33,017 nucleotides of DNA from Gammaproteobacteria bacterium (GCA_014859545.1 JACUTZ010000009.1:1-33017); one strand, 5' to 3'; shown: positions 1 to 9,977, counted from the stretch's first letter. The notes: generated by a model from the sequence alone, not told the origin. Numbers and translations are program-made.

Positions 1-53
1 ACGGCTGGGACGAAGAAGCGCAGAAGTGGTTCGAGCGTAAGGCCCAGGCCTAA
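1..53 (+). CDS. dsrA: Dissimilatory sulfite reductase alpha subunit, C-terminal end (partial)
   Basis: Frame ending at TAA 51-53 reads GWDEEAQKWFERKAQA*; lies directly upstream of dsrB, where dsrA is expected. Confidence 0.8.
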   Translation, partial: GWDEEAQKWFERKAQA

Positions 54-123
54 TCAACACACCCGCGAGCGGGCTGATCTTGGCTCGCTCGCATTACCAT
101 TTAACTATGAGTCGGAGGTAATT

Positions 124-1194
124 ATGTCTGCACCTCGTATGCCTATCGAAAGCGGTGTACCGGATCCGTTTCCGTTCATGCACCCACTGCTGAAGAAGAA
201 CTTTGGCCAGTGGAGCTACCACGATCGTCCGCGTCCTGGCGTACTGCGCCATGTCGCCAAGGGTGGTGATCAGGTTTGGACCGTTCGCGCTGGTACCCAG
301 CGTCAGATGGACGTCTACACCATTCGCAAGCTGTGTGATATCGCTGATGAGCTGGCCGAAGGACACGTTCGTTTCACCATGCGTTCCAACATCGAATTCA
401 TGGTCAGCGACGAAGCCAAGGTTAAGCCCCTGATCGACAAGCTGACCGCTGAGGGCTTCCCTGTTGGTGGCACCGGTCCTTCCGTGGCGATGATCTCCCA
501 CACCCAGGGCTGGTTGCACTGCGACATCCCTGGCACCGACGCCTCTGGCGTGGTCAAGGCCCTGATGGACGAACTGCACGATGAGTTCATCAAGGAAGAA
601 ATGCCAAACCGTGTTCATATCACCACTTCCTGCTGCCAGATCAACTGTGGTGGCCAGGGTGATATCGCGATCAACATCCAGCATACCAAGCCACCAAAGA
701 TCAACCATGACCTGGTTGGTAATGCCTGTGAGCGTCCGACCGTTGTGGCTCGCTGCCCGGTAGCTGCCATCCGTCCTGCGATGGTAAATGGCAAGCCCAC
801 CCTGGAAGTTGATGAAAAGAAGTGCATCTGCTGCGGCGCCTGCTTCCCGCCCTGCCCGCCGATGCAGATCAACGATCCTGAGCACTCCAAGCTGGCCATC
901 TGGGTTGGCGGCAAGCACTCCAATGCCCGCTCCAAGCCGATGTTCCACAAGCTGGTTGCCGCTGGCATCCCGAACAATCCGCCGCGCTGGCCTGAGGCTG
1001 CCGATGTCGTGAAGAACATCCTGGCTGTCTACAAGGAAGATGCCAAGGAATGGGAACGTATGGGTGACTGGGTAGAGCGTATTGGTTGGCCGCGTTTCTT
1101 CGAACTGACCGGTTTGCCGTTCACCAAGTACCACATCGACAACTGGCGTGGTGGTCGTGCGAACCTGAACGCTTCTGCTCACATCCGTTTCTAA
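124..1194 (+). CDS. dsrB: Dissimilatory sulfite reductase beta subunit
   Basis: 356 aa with siroheme/[4Fe-4S] motif CCQINCGGQGD and ferredoxin-like CICCGACFPPCPP; followed by dsrEFHC. Confidence 0.97.
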   Translation: MSAPRMPIESGVPDPFPFMHPLLKKNFGQWSYHDRPRPGVLRHVAKGGDQVWTVRAGTQRQMDVYTIRKLCDIADELAEGHVRFTMRSNIEFMVSDEAKVKPLIDKLTAEGFPVGGTGPSVAMISHTQGWLHCDIPGTDASGVVKALMDELHDEFIKEEMPNRVHITTSCCQINCGGQGDIAINIQHTKPPKINHDLVGNACERPTVVARCPVAAIRPAMVNGKPTLEVDEKKCICCGACFPPCPPMQINDPEHSKLAIWVGGKHSNARSKPMFHKLVAAGIPNNPPRWPEAADVVKNILAVYKEDAKEWERMGDWVERIGWPRFFELTGLPFTKYHIDNWRGGRANLNASAHIRF

Positions 1195-1206
1195 TTAGGA
1201 GAGGAC

Positions 1207-1599
1207 ATGAAGTTTACCATTCAGGTTAGTGAAGGTCCGTATAACCATCAGGCCTCTGACACTGCGTATCAGTTTGCCAAGGCCGCATTGGCAAAGGGAC
1301 ACGAGATTTATCGCGTGTTTTTCTATCACGATGGCGTGAACAATGCGACCCGTCTGACCACCCCGCCACAGGATGACCGCAATGTGGTCAACCGCTGGAG
1401 TGCTCTGGCCGCTGAACATAACCTTGATCTGGTAGTCTGTGTTGCCGCGGCTCAGCGCCGCGGCATCGCCGATGCAGATGAGGCCAAGCGCAATGGCAAA
1501 GATGCCGACAACATTGCTCCCGGTTTCCGTATTTCCGGTCTGGGGCAGTTGATCGAAGGCGGTATTCAGTCTGACCGCCTGGTCGTATTCGGCGATTGA
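1207..1599 (+). CDS. dsrE: DsrE sulfurtransferase subunit
   Basis: 130 aa DsrE-family protein with conserved Cys78 in LVVCVAAAQRRG; dsrEFH order. Confidence 0.96.
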   Translation: MKFTIQVSEGPYNHQASDTAYQFAKAALAKGHEIYRVFFYHDGVNNATRLTTPPQDDRNVVNRWSALAAEHNLDLVVCVAAAQRRGIADADEAKRNGKDADNIAPGFRISGLGQLIEGGIQSDRLVVFGD

Positions 1600-1611
1600 T
1601 TGGGGGTTATG

Positions 1612-1995
1612 ATGAGTGACGAAATGATGGGCGGTGACGTAAAGAAGTTCATGTACGTGAACCGTAAGGCTCCGCACGGAACTGTTTACGCACTGGAATC
1701 GCTGGAAGTGGTACTGATTGGTGCCGCCTTCGAGCAGGATGTAAGTGTTGTCTTTATTGATGATGGTGTATTCGAGATCGTAAAGGGTCAGGTCACCACT
1801 GAAGTTGAGATGAAAAACTTCTCCAATACCTACAAAGCCCTTGAGATGTACGACGTTGAAAAGCTCTACGTTTCCAAGGATTCTCTGGAAGAGCGTGGTC
1901 TGAGCGAAGACGATTTGATCGTTGACGTGGAAGTGAAGACTGCTGCTGAGATCGCTGCTCTGATGGAAGAGCAAGACGTGATTCTGAGCTTCTAA
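1612..1995 (+). CDS. dsrF: DsrF, sulfur relay protein
   Basis: DsrF-like (MYVNRKAPHGTVYALESLEVVLIGAAFEQDVSVVFIDDGV). Start 1612 preferred on Shine-Dalgarno spacing (GGGGG); 1609 also possible. The TTG at 1600 is less likely. Confidence 0.93.
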   Translation: MSDEMMGGDVKKFMYVNRKAPHGTVYALESLEVVLIGAAFEQDVSVVFIDDGVFEIVKGQVTTEVEMKNFSNTYKALEMYDVEKLYVSKDSLEERGLSEDDLIVDVEVKTAAEIAALMEEQDVILSF

Positions 1996-2003
1996 CGGAG
2001 GGC

Positions 2004-2309
2004 ATGACGATGTTGCATACAGTAAACAAATCACCCTTTGAGAAAAACAGCCTTAGCAGCTGCCTGGCGCATGCCAAAGAAGGTAGTGCAATCCTGTTGA
2101 TTGAAGATGGTGTTTATGGTGCCCTGAAAGGTAGCAAGATGGCTGCCGAAGTTCAGGATGCCATGGGAAAATTCACCCTCTACGCCCTGGGCCCTGATCT
2201 GAAGGCCCGTGGTATCGCCGACAAGATTATCGATGGCGTTAAGGTGATTGACTATGCCGGTTTTGTCGACCTGGCTTGTGAAAACGACAAGGTTCAATCC
2301 TGGTTGTAA
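2004..2309 (+). CDS. dsrH: DsrH, sulfur relay protein
   Basis: 101 aa DsrH/TusB-like, Cys20 in SLSSCLAHAKEGSAILLIEDGVYGAL; follows dsrEF. Confidence 0.95.
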   Translation: MTMLHTVNKSPFEKNSLSSCLAHAKEGSAILLIEDGVYGALKGSKMAAEVQDAMGKFTLYALGPDLKARGIADKIIDGVKVIDYAGFVDLACENDKVQSWL

Positions 2310-2340
2310 TTGAAACACTCTCAAACGAGGAGATACTGAA

Positions 2341-2676
2341 ATGGCTACCATGAATGTAAACGGCCGCGAGCTGGAAGTAGATGAAGAAGGCTACCTGATC
2401 GACCTGAGCCAGTGGGACCGTGCCGCTGGTGAAGAATTGGCCAAGTCCGAAGGTGTTGAAATGACTGAATCTCACTGGGAAGTCATCGACTTCCTGCGTG
2501 AGTACTACGAAGAATACCAGATCGCCCCAGCAGTACGCGTTCTGACCAAGGCTATCGGCAAGAAGCTGGGTCCAGATAAAGGTAACAGCAAGTACCTGTA
2601 CGAGCTGTTCCCCTATGGTCCTGCCAAGCAAGCTTGTAAGATTGCTGGCCTGCCCAAGCCGACTGGCTGTATCTAA
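2341..2676 (+). CDS. dsrC: DsrC sulfur carrier protein
   Basis: 111 aa with C-terminal arm CKIAGLPKPTGCI: two cysteines separated by 10 residues, the penultimate one conserved. Confidence 0.97.
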   Translation: MATMNVNGRELEVDEEGYLIDLSQWDRAAGEELAKSEGVEMTESHWEVIDFLREYYEEYQIAPAVRVLTKAIGKKLGPDKGNSKYLYELFPYGPAKQACKIAGLPKPTGCI

Positions 2677-2688
2677 GCCATAAATGAT

Positions 2689-2720
2689 GGGAGGAGAATC
2701 CTTCTCCTCCCCTCTTTTTG
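2689..2720 (+). terminator. Terminator/attenuator-like hairpin between dsrC and dsrM
   Basis: GGGAGGAGAA (2689-2698), loop TCC, TTCTCCTCCC (2702-2711), then CTCTTTTTG: perfect 10-bp stem plus T-tract. Confidence 0.75.
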
Positions 2721-2748
2721 TCTATTCCGTAGCCCGGAGGGTCGATAA

Positions 2749-3477
2749 ATGTCAGTGCTGTATGCACTCCTGTTTTACGTAGCGACTGTGCTGCTGATTG
2801 CTGGTCTTGTTTACAAGATTCGCCAGTATTGGATCACGCCTGCACCGCTCAAGATTCCAACAACACCCGCGCCAACGACCCGTGGCGGTGTGGTGTTGCG
2901 TATGGCCCGTGAGGTTGTACTGTTTGAAAGTCTGTTCAAATCCAATAAATGGATTTGGCTGTTTGGTTACATGTTCCATGTGGGCCTGGCGCTGGTGCTG
3001 TTGCGCCACTTCCGTTACTTCGTTGACACCACCTCCTTTATTTGGAGCTGGGTACCGTTGATTTCGCCAATCGGCAAGTATGCCGCCTTTGCGTTGGTCA
3101 TCGGTCTGCTGGGTCTGTGGGCGCGTCGTATTCTGGTCGATCGCATCCGTTATATCAGCAGTCCCTCTGACCATCTGATGCTGGCCTTGCTGGTCGGGAT
3201 CGGCAGCAGCGGTATGCTGATGACCTATGTGGTGCACACCGACATCATTGCGGTCAAAGTGTTCTTCATGGGCCTGATGCGCTTTAGCATCCAGCCACTT
3301 CCGACCGACCCATTGCTGCTGTTGCATCTGGGCCTGGTAGCGCTGCTGATGATCATCTTCCCGCTGAGCAAGCTGCTGCATGCACCGGGCGTGTTCTTTA
3401 GCCCTAGCCGTAACCAGGTGGACAACCCGCGTGAAAAGCGTCATATCGCTGCGTGGGCTGCCAAGCTCGATAAGTAA
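2749..3477 (+). CDS. dsrM: DsrM, membrane cytochrome b-like subunit of the DsrMKJOP complex
   Basis: Multi-TM NarI-like protein between dsrC and dsrK. Confidence 0.93.
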   Translation: MSVLYALLFYVATVLLIAGLVYKIRQYWITPAPLKIPTTPAPTTRGGVVLRMAREVVLFESLFKSNKWIWLFGYMFHVGLALVLLRHFRYFVDTTSFIWSWVPLISPIGKYAAFALVIGLLGLWARRILVDRIRYISSPSDHLMLALLVGIGSSGMLMTYVVHTDIIAVKVFFMGLMRFSIQPLPTDPLLLLHLGLVALLMIIFPLSKLLHAPGVFFSPSRNQVDNPREKRHIAAWAAKLDK

Positions 3478-3511
3478 TTCAGGCAACTGAAACAAGACCG
3501 AGGATAATTGC

Positions 3512-5107
3512 GTGGCCGCTGAATTTCAGACACCAGAATTCCGGGAATATCCCGCTGTGCCGAATGCGCTCGTTAAAGATGCCACTGCGCACCTGAGCCC
3601 ATTTATTGCCAAACCCAATCACCAGGAACAACTGGGTTTTCCCGGTGAACTGGTAGAAAACTGGGAAGAAAAAGCCATCGAGAAGATGGGCGATCTGTTG
3701 AGCAAGTACCGCGGTCTGCGCGTATACCTCGACAGCTGTGTCAAATGTGGTTCTTGTACTGATAAGTGTCACTACTATCAGGGTACCAGCGACCCCAAGA
3801 ATATGCCGGTAGCTCGTCAGGACTTGTTGCGCAGTGTCTATCGTCGCTACTTTACCTTCGCCGGCAAGTATTTCCCCAAGCTGGTCGGTGCCCGCGACAT
3901 GAACCGCGAGGTGCTGGATGAGTGGTATAGCTATTTCCACCAGTGTTCCCAGTGCCGTCGTTGTTCGGTGTTCTGCCCCTACGGTATCGACACCGCCGAG
4001 ATCTCCATGGCGGCGCGCGAGATTATGGATAGCATCGGCCACGGCCAGAAGTACTGTAACGAGATCCTGGGCAAGGTGCAGACTGTGGGTAACAACCTCG
4101 GCCTCCCCGGCCCCGCACTCAGTGCCACGCTGGAAGAATTCGCCGAGGAGATCCAGGATGACACCGGCCTGCCGGTACAGATCCCGCTGGATGTGAAGGG
4201 TGCCGAGGTGCTGCTGATCACCCCATCAGCCGACTTCTTTGCCGAGCCACATATCGATGGTCTGATGGGTTATGCCAAGGTCTTCCATGAGGCCGGTGTG
4301 AGCTGGACCCTGAGTTCCCATGCTGCCGAGGCCGCCAACTTCTCCATGTTCATCGGCTCCTACAGCAACATGAAGAAGGTTGCCGAGCGTATCCGTGATG
4401 CGGCGCTGGAACTGGGCGTCAAGCGCATCATCGTGGGCGAGTGTGGTCACGCTTGGCGTGTCGCCTATTCCTTCTGGAATACCCTCACCGGGGTTGGTGC
4501 CGGTGCCGATGCCAGCGATGAATATGCCCTTAAGCTGCAACGTCAGCTTGATCCGAGCGTGCCGCAGCCGATGCATATCTGTGAGTTCACCTATGATCTC
4601 ATCCAGAAGGGCAAGCTGCGTTTTGACAAGTCTGCCAACGACCATCGCACCGTTACCTTCCATGATTCCTGCAACGTGGCGCGCGCCTCGCGCATGGGTG
4701 ATTGGGCCGGTGGCCAGTTCGATATTCCACGTGCGGTGATCAAGGCGTGCTGTAACAATTTTGTTGATATGGATCCCGATTCGATCAAGGAAAAAACCTA
4801 CTGCTGCGGTGGTGGTGGCGGTCTGCTGACCGATGACTTGATGGAGATCCGTGTCAAGGGTGCCCTGCCCCGCATGGAGGCACTTAAGGAAGTAGTGGAT
4901 GATCGTGGTGTCAATACACTGGCTGCGATCTGTGCCATCTGTAAGGCACAGTTTGCCAAGGTACTGCCCTACTACAACTTCCCAATGCATATGTTGGTCA
5001 GCACCCACCAGTTGGTTGGTGAGTCACTGATCATGACCGGTTCAAACCAGGAAAAGGCGCTTCAGCCAAAACAGCAAGCTGAAGCAGAAGCCACCGCCGA
5101 GGAATAA
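3512..5107 (+). CDS. dsrK: DsrK, HdrD-like iron-sulfur subunit
   Basis: GTG start; CVKCGSCTDKCHYY and CSQCRRCSVFCPYG [4Fe-4S] motifs; CCG-type motif YCCGGGGGLL. Confidence 0.96.
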   Translation: MAAEFQTPEFREYPAVPNALVKDATAHLSPFIAKPNHQEQLGFPGELVENWEEKAIEKMGDLLSKYRGLRVYLDSCVKCGSCTDKCHYYQGTSDPKNMPVARQDLLRSVYRRYFTFAGKYFPKLVGARDMNREVLDEWYSYFHQCSQCRRCSVFCPYGIDTAEISMAAREIMDSIGHGQKYCNEILGKVQTVGNNLGLPGPALSATLEEFAEEIQDDTGLPVQIPLDVKGAEVLLITPSADFFAEPHIDGLMGYAKVFHEAGVSWTLSSHAAEAANFSMFIGSYSNMKKVAERIRDAALELGVKRIIVGECGHAWRVAYSFWNTLTGVGAGADASDEYALKLQRQLDPSVPQPMHICEFTYDLIQKGKLRFDKSANDHRTVTFHDSCNVARASRMGDWAGGQFDIPRAVIKACCNNFVDMDPDSIKEKTYCCGGGGGLLTDDLMEIRVKGALPRMEALKEVVDDRGVNTLAAICAICKAQFAKVLPYYNFPMHMLVSTHQLVGESLIMTGSNQEKALQPKQQAEAEATAEE

Positions 5108-5204
5108 GGCAAAAATCACTTTCACAGTGCTAACCCGGATCGGTGGCTTCAAGCAGTGCCCCATCCAACAACTTGACAGATTATCTGGCATAGGAGACTG
5201 AAAA

Positions 5205-7193
5205 ATGGCAACTTCTAGCGATGACATGAATAAGACTCATACCTTCCGTCGTTACAATGACGGTGACGAAAGCTGGGGCCGCCTTAGCGAGAATATCTTC
5301 CAGGCTAGCTGGACCCACAAATGCCCTACATATGTGCATCGCACCCCGCCTTGCCAGGGTAGCTGCCCTTCAGGTCATGATGTGCGTGGCTGGCTGGACA
5401 TCGTGCGCGGTATGGAAAAGCCAACCGGCGGCATGACTATGCAGGAATATGCCTTCCGCCGTGCCACCGATTCCAACCCCTTCCCTTCCGTAATGGGTCG
5501 CGTATGTCCTGCGCCCTGTGAGGACGGCTGTAACCGCAACATGGTTGAAGATCATGTCGGTATCAACTCGGTTGAGCAATACATCGGTGACCAGGGTCTG
5601 GCCAATAACTTTACCTTTGTGGCTGGCGCTGACACCGGCAAGAAGATTGCCATCATCGGTGGTGGTCCTGGCGGCATGGCGGCTGCCTACCAGCTGCGTC
5701 GCAAGGGTCATGGTGTCACCCTGTTTGATGCCCAGGAAGAACTTGGTGGGATGATGCGTTATGGTATCCCTGGCTATCGTATGCCCCGTGATATCCTCGA
5801 CGGTGAAATCAAGCGTATCACTGACATGGGCGTGAATGTACGTCTAAAGACCCGTGTTGGCAGCGATGTCAGCATGGATGAGATTGAAAAAGAATTTGAT
5901 GCAGTCGTGTTCGCGATGGGTGCATGGGCCGGTCGTGCCCTGCCAATCCCGGGTGCCGATGCAATGAACTGCATCACCGGTGTCGCCTTCCTGGCCGCCT
6001 TTAACGAAGGTCGTCTGAAGCACGTTTCCGGCAAGGTAGTGGTTATCGGTGGTGGTGATACCTCTATCGACGTGGCCTCTGTTGCCCGTCGTCTTGGCCA
6101 CATCACCGTCGAGAACGATAAGGATCGTCCTGAACACATCATCATCAATCAGACTGCCCATGACGTGGCGTCTACCGCAGCCCGTGAAGGTGCTGAGGTT
6201 ACCCTGATCTCCCGCTCGCCCATCGCCAAGATGCCGGCTGCACAGCATGAAATTGAAGATGCCACCCGTGAAGGTGTGGAAATCATCGGTCAGCTGAGCC
6301 CGGTCGAAGTGGTTAAGGGTGCCGATGGCCGTGCCACCGGTCTGAAGGTTGTGCGTCTGGAAGAAGACGGCTCTACCCCGATCGAAGGTTCTGAGTTTGT
6401 GATTGATGCCGCGCTGATTGTCGCAGCCATCGGTCAGACCGGTAATTGGGAAGGGATGGAAGGCTACTCGAACGACCGTGGTCTGGCCAACGCCGATAAG
6501 CATTACCAGATCCCCGGCAAGCCTGGCTATTTCGCCATCGGTGACATTGTGCGCCCGCATCTTCTGACCACCGCCATCGGCCACGCCTCGGTTGCCGCAG
6601 ACAGCATTGACTTCTACCTGAACAACAAGGAATTGAAGAGCCGTCCCAAGGTTGATGTGCATCACTTCAACCTGCTGGAAAAGCTGCGTGAGACCGAACA
6701 CACCCCGGCTGAATACCACAGCATGACCAAGGAAGAAATTATCGAGGCAGAAGGTTTTGCCAAGGATATCGACCTGGGTATTCGTGGTACTTCCGAAGCA
6801 GATTTTGCGGTACACAACTACGAGGATCGCTCACACAGCGAGATCATCTCTGCCGACCAGCTGTTCCTGGGACACTTCAAGGATGAGCCACGTTTCAAGC
6901 GCAAGCACATCGAAGTCTCCGCCGAAAATGTTATCGGTAACTTCCAGGAACGTCTGGTTGCACTGACCGAAGATGAGGCCATTGCTGAAGCCAAGCGTTG
7001 CATGAGCTGTGGCATGTGCTTCGAGTGCGACAACTGCGTAGTGTTCTGTCCGCAGGAAGCCGTCAAGCGTACCCCTGCCAAGGACCGCACCACTGGCCGT
7101 TACGTTTACACCGATTACAACAAGTGTATCGGTTGCCACATCTGCGCAGATGTATGCCCCACCGGCTACATCGACATGGGTATGGGTGAATAA
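5205..7193 (+). CDS. dsrL: DsrL, NAD(P)H:acceptor iron-sulfur flavoprotein
   Basis: GltD-like FAD motif IAIIGGGPGGMAAAYQLRRKG, second nucleotide-binding motif VVVIGGGDTSIDVA, C-terminal ferredoxin domain CMSCGMCFECDNCVVFCPQ / CIGCHICADVCPTG. Confidence 0.96.
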   Translation: MATSSDDMNKTHTFRRYNDGDESWGRLSENIFQASWTHKCPTYVHRTPPCQGSCPSGHDVRGWLDIVRGMEKPTGGMTMQEYAFRRATDSNPFPSVMGRVCPAPCEDGCNRNMVEDHVGINSVEQYIGDQGLANNFTFVAGADTGKKIAIIGGGPGGMAAAYQLRRKGHGVTLFDAQEELGGMMRYGIPGYRMPRDILDGEIKRITDMGVNVRLKTRVGSDVSMDEIEKEFDAVVFAMGAWAGRALPIPGADAMNCITGVAFLAAFNEGRLKHVSGKVVVIGGGDTSIDVASVARRLGHITVENDKDRPEHIIINQTAHDVASTAAREGAEVTLISRSPIAKMPAAQHEIEDATREGVEIIGQLSPVEVVKGADGRATGLKVVRLEEDGSTPIEGSEFVIDAALIVAAIGQTGNWEGMEGYSNDRGLANADKHYQIPGKPGYFAIGDIVRPHLLTTAIGHASVAADSIDFYLNNKELKSRPKVDVHHFNLLEKLRETEHTPAEYHSMTKEEIIEAEGFAKDIDLGIRGTSEADFAVHNYEDRSHSEIISADQLFLGHFKDEPRFKRKHIEVSAENVIGNFQERLVALTEDEAIAEAKRCMSCGMCFECDNCVVFCPQEAVKRTPAKDRTTGRYVYTDYNKCIGCHICADVCPTGYIDMGMGE

Positions 7194-7202
7194 GGGGTTA
7201 TC

Positions 7203-7691
7203 ATGAAACCACTGTTCAAGTTGCTTAAGGCCCTGATGGCAGGACTGGTGCTGATGATTTCAGCACCGGCCTTTGCCGGTGGGCTGGGGCCGGATATCCC
7301 GGCCCCGGTCAAGGGCGATGAATGTGTGGCGGATACGCAGGAAATGCGTGTCAACCACATGAAATATCTCAAGGGTCATCGCGACGACGTACTTCGTCGC
7401 GGTATCCGCAACAAGACCTATCATCTGAGTGAATGTCTGGAGTGTCATGTACCGGCTCGCGAAGAGGCTTCCCAGCCAACGCGCGCGGATAATGAGCATT
7501 TCTGCATGTCCTGCCATGCGTTTACTGGTGTCAAGGTGGATTGCTTCAGCTGCCATGCCACCATGCCTGAGAAGTCGGCGGCCTTTCACCCCATCGTGAC
7601 CCCTGCGATGCAGACACTGAGAGAGGTTCATCAGCCGCCTTCTGCACAGTTGCTCAATGAACTTGCCGCCAGAGGTGCTCGCGATGAGTGA
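7203..7691 (+). CDS. dsrJ: DsrJ, triheme cytochrome c
   Basis: Signal peptide plus three CxxCH motifs (CLECH, CMSCH, CFSCH); Cys41 in [10 protein letters not shown] is a candidate distal heme ligand. Confidence 0.95.
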   Translation: MKPLFKLLKALMAGLVLMISAPAFAGGLGPDIPAPVKGDECVADTQEMRVNHMKYLKGHRDDVLRRGIRNKTYHLSECLECHVPAREEASQPTRADNEHFCMSCHAFTGVKVDCFSCHATMPEKSAAFHPIVTPAMQTLREVHQPPSAQLLNELAARGARDE

Positions 7692-8466
7692 TGCTTCCCT
7701 GAACAACACCAGCAAAACCGATCTGGGTCGTCGTGAATTTATTGGCAATGGCGCAAAGCTGGCCGCTGGCGTCAGTCTTGCCCCTGGGGTGATGCTGTAT
7801 GGGGTTGCCCATGCACGTCCCGCCGATCAGGCCGTTACGGATGATGTCCGTTGGGGCATGCTGATCGATACCAACAAGTGTGCCAAGGGCTGTGATGCCT
7901 GCGTCACAGGCTGTCAGCAGGAAAACGGCTGGGGTCCGCAGAGCGGTAATGAAACCAAGTCCAATGAGTACCAGGCCGCGCAGTGGATCCGTAAAGTCGA
8001 TCTACGCAACACCTCGACCGGTTCGGTACACTCGCTGCCGATGCTTTGTCAGCACTGCGAACACCCACCCTGCGTCGATGTTTGCCCCACTGGTGCATCG
8101 ATGAAGCGTGCCGATGGCATTGTACTGGTGGACAAGCATATCTGTATCGGCTGCCGCTATTGCATGATGGCCTGCCCATACAAGGCCCGCTCCTTTATTC
8201 ATGAGCCTATTGTCAATCCCCGCACCCATGCCCCGCGTGGAATGGGTACGGTGGAGTCATGTACCCTTTGCGTACACAAGCTGGATGCCGGCGAAGGCAC
8301 CACCGCCTGTGCCGAGGCATGCAATAGTGCAGGACATCAGGCCATTCTGGTCGGTGATCTGAAGGACCCGAACAGTGAAATCGCCAAGAAGGTCGCCAGT
8401 GTCGCTACCACACAGGTACGAGCCGATCTGGGACTGAACACCGGTGTTCGCTACCGCGGGATCTGA
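7684..8466 (+). CDS. dsrO: DsrO, periplasmic ferredoxin-like subunit
   Basis: Twin-arginine signal [15 protein letters not shown]; multiple ferredoxin-type Cys clusters; ATG overlaps the dsrJ stop by 8 nt (ATGAGTGA). Confidence 0.95.
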   Translation: MSDASLNNTSKTDLGRREFIGNGAKLAAGVSLAPGVMLYGVAHARPADQAVTDDVRWGMLIDTNKCAKGCDACVTGCQQENGWGPQSGNETKSNEYQAAQWIRKVDLRNTSTGSVHSLPMLCQHCEHPPCVDVCPTGASMKRADGIVLVDKHICIGCRYCMMACPYKARSFIHEPIVNPRTHAPRGMGTVESCTLCVHKLDAGEGTTACAEACNSAGHQAILVGDLKDPNSEIAKKVASVATTQVRADLGLNTGVRYRGI

Positions 8467-8502
8467 TTGGAAACCACTGGACAACAAGACGGATAGACAG
8501 GC

Positions 8503-9717
8503 ATGAAAAAAACGCTATTTACGCAAATTGAGGGCGGCAAGGGTTTTTATGCCCTGCTCGCTACCCTTGCTGCGGTCATTCTGATCGGCATGTTCGCCGT
8601 GTATCAGATGGAGCACAACGGCCACTGGATTACCGGCATGAACAACCAGATCGTCTGGGGGATGCCGCATATATTCGCGATCTTCCTGATCGTGGCCGCA
8701 TCTGGTGCGCTGAATGTTGCCTCCATTGGTTCGGTCTTCAGCAAGAAAATCTATAAGCCACTGGCCCCACTCTCCGCTTTGCTGGCAATCGCCTTGCTGA
8801 TCGGCGGTCTGGCCATCTTGGTGCTCGATCTGGGTCGTCCGGATCGCCTGATCATTGCGATGACCTACTACAACTTCAAATCCATCTTTGCCTGGAACAT
8901 CATCCTCTACAATGGCTTCATTGCCCTGGTGGCCGTCTATCTGTGGACGATGATGGAAAAGCGCATGAACCGCTATACCACCATCGCGGGGTATGCAGCC
9001 TTTATCTGGCGTCTGATCCTCACCACCGGTACCGGCTCAATCTTCGGCTTTCTGGTGGCCCGTGAGGGCTATGACGCGGCGATCATGGCGCCGATGTTCA
9101 TCCTGATGTCCTTTTCCTTTGGCTTGGCATTCTTCATGCTGGTGTTGATGAAGACCTACAAGTGGACCGGCCGTCCTTTGGGTGATGTCATACTGCGTCG
9201 TCTGAAGAACCTGTTGGCGATCTTTGTCGCCGGTGTGCTGTATTTCGTCGTCACCATGTACATCACCAACCTGTATGCCACCGAGCACCACGGCGTAGTA
9301 TCCTTCATCCTGCGTGACGGTGGTATCTATCCGATCCTGATGTGGGGTGGCTATCTGCTGCTGGGCACCCTGATCCCGCTGGCGCTGCTGTTCCACCCGG
9401 CCACCGCCATGTGTCGCAAGGCAATGACGGCCGCTTCCTGGCTGGTGATCCTCGGTGGTTTTTCACTGCTGTATGTCATCATCATTGGTGGTCAGGCATA
9501 CCCGCTGAATCTCTTCCCCGGGTATGAGGTGATTAGCAGTTTCGAAGGTGATGTGGGCTCTGGCTTCTATGCCTACACCCCCACCCTGAACGAGATCCTG
9601 CTTGGCTTCGCTGGTATTGCCATTGCTTTGGCGATGACTGCGGTAGCGGTCAATGCCCTGCGCTTCCTGCCGGAAAGCCTGGCCGATGAAGAGGTCGACC
9701 CGCACGCCAAGGGCTAA
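8503..9717 (+). CDS. dsrP: DsrP, NrfD-family membrane subunit
   Basis: 404 aa polytopic NrfD/PsrC-like protein following dsrO. Confidence 0.94.
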   Translation: MKKTLFTQIEGGKGFYALLATLAAVILIGMFAVYQMEHNGHWITGMNNQIVWGMPHIFAIFLIVAASGALNVASIGSVFSKKIYKPLAPLSALLAIALLIGGLAILVLDLGRPDRLIIAMTYYNFKSIFAWNIILYNGFIALVAVYLWTMMEKRMNRYTTIAGYAAFIWRLILTTGTGSIFGFLVAREGYDAAIMAPMFILMSFSFGLAFFMLVLMKTYKWTGRPLGDVILRRLKNLLAIFVAGVLYFVVTMYITNLYATEHHGVVSFILRDGGIYPILMWGGYLLLGTLIPLALLFHPATAMCRKAMTAASWLVILGGFSLLYVIIIGGQAYPLNLFPGYEVISSFEGDVGSGFYAYTPTLNEILLGFAGIAIALAMTAVAVNALRFLPESLADEEVDPHAKG

Positions 9718-9737
9718 GCACTAGCCCGCCCCGTGCC

Positions 9738-9776
9738 AAAAACACCGGTGACCCGCAAGGGCACCGGTGTTTTTTT
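9738..9776 (+). terminator. Rho-independent terminator after dsrP
   Basis: AAAAACACCGGTG-ACCCGCAAGGG-CACCGGTGTTTTTTT: perfect CACCGGTG stem (9743-9750 / 9762-9769) flanked by A- and T-tracts. Confidence 0.92.
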
Positions 9777-9792
9777 ATATGCGGAAAACTTT

Positions 9793-9914
9793 GCCACCGA
9801 GATCACAGAGGACACGGAGCGAGACAACCGCTTTCGTGTAATCAAATGCTGCGATGTGATCCTCGGTCAATACGCTAGTCAATCTTTCTCTGTGTCCCCT
9901 GTGAGCTCTGTGGC
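9793..9914. repeat. 122-bp MITE-like element with ~32-bp imperfect terminal inverted repeats
   Basis: Left GCCACCGAGATCACAGAGGACACGGAGCGAGA; reverse complement of right end GCCACAGAGCTCACAGGGGACACAGAGAAAGA. Confidence 0.8.
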
Positions 9915-9977
9915 TTAAGCTGTTCAAGGGTTTAAATCCACACCAACTGCTCCCATCTCTTGGCGATGGAATCGCGG

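Noticed and set aside
94-1182. 362-aa minus-strand ORF antisense to dsrB
   Set aside because: Explained by codon bias of the highly conserved dsrB on the opposite strand; product resembles no recognisable family.
1195-2034. 279-aa minus-strand ORF antisense to dsrE/dsrF
   Set aside because: Overlaps two confident dsr genes; no recognisable domain; likely spurious.
2752-3495. 247-aa minus-strand ORF antisense to dsrM
   Set aside because: Gln/His-rich translation typical of the antisense frame of a membrane protein gene.
4226-5008. 260-aa minus-strand ORF antisense to dsrK
   Set aside because: Antisense artefact; dsrK motifs on the plus strand are unambiguous.
5173-5204. TTGACA before dsrL as an internal promoter
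   Set aside because: No convincing -10 at proper spacing before the dsrL start; not enough to call.
5844-6815. 323-aa minus-strand ORF antisense to dsrL
   Set aside because: Antisense artefact of a conserved flavoprotein gene.
9733-9918. 61-aa ORF after dsrP
   Set aside because: Composed of the terminator and the MITE-like repeat; its TEITEDTE-type peptide is a translation of the repeat.
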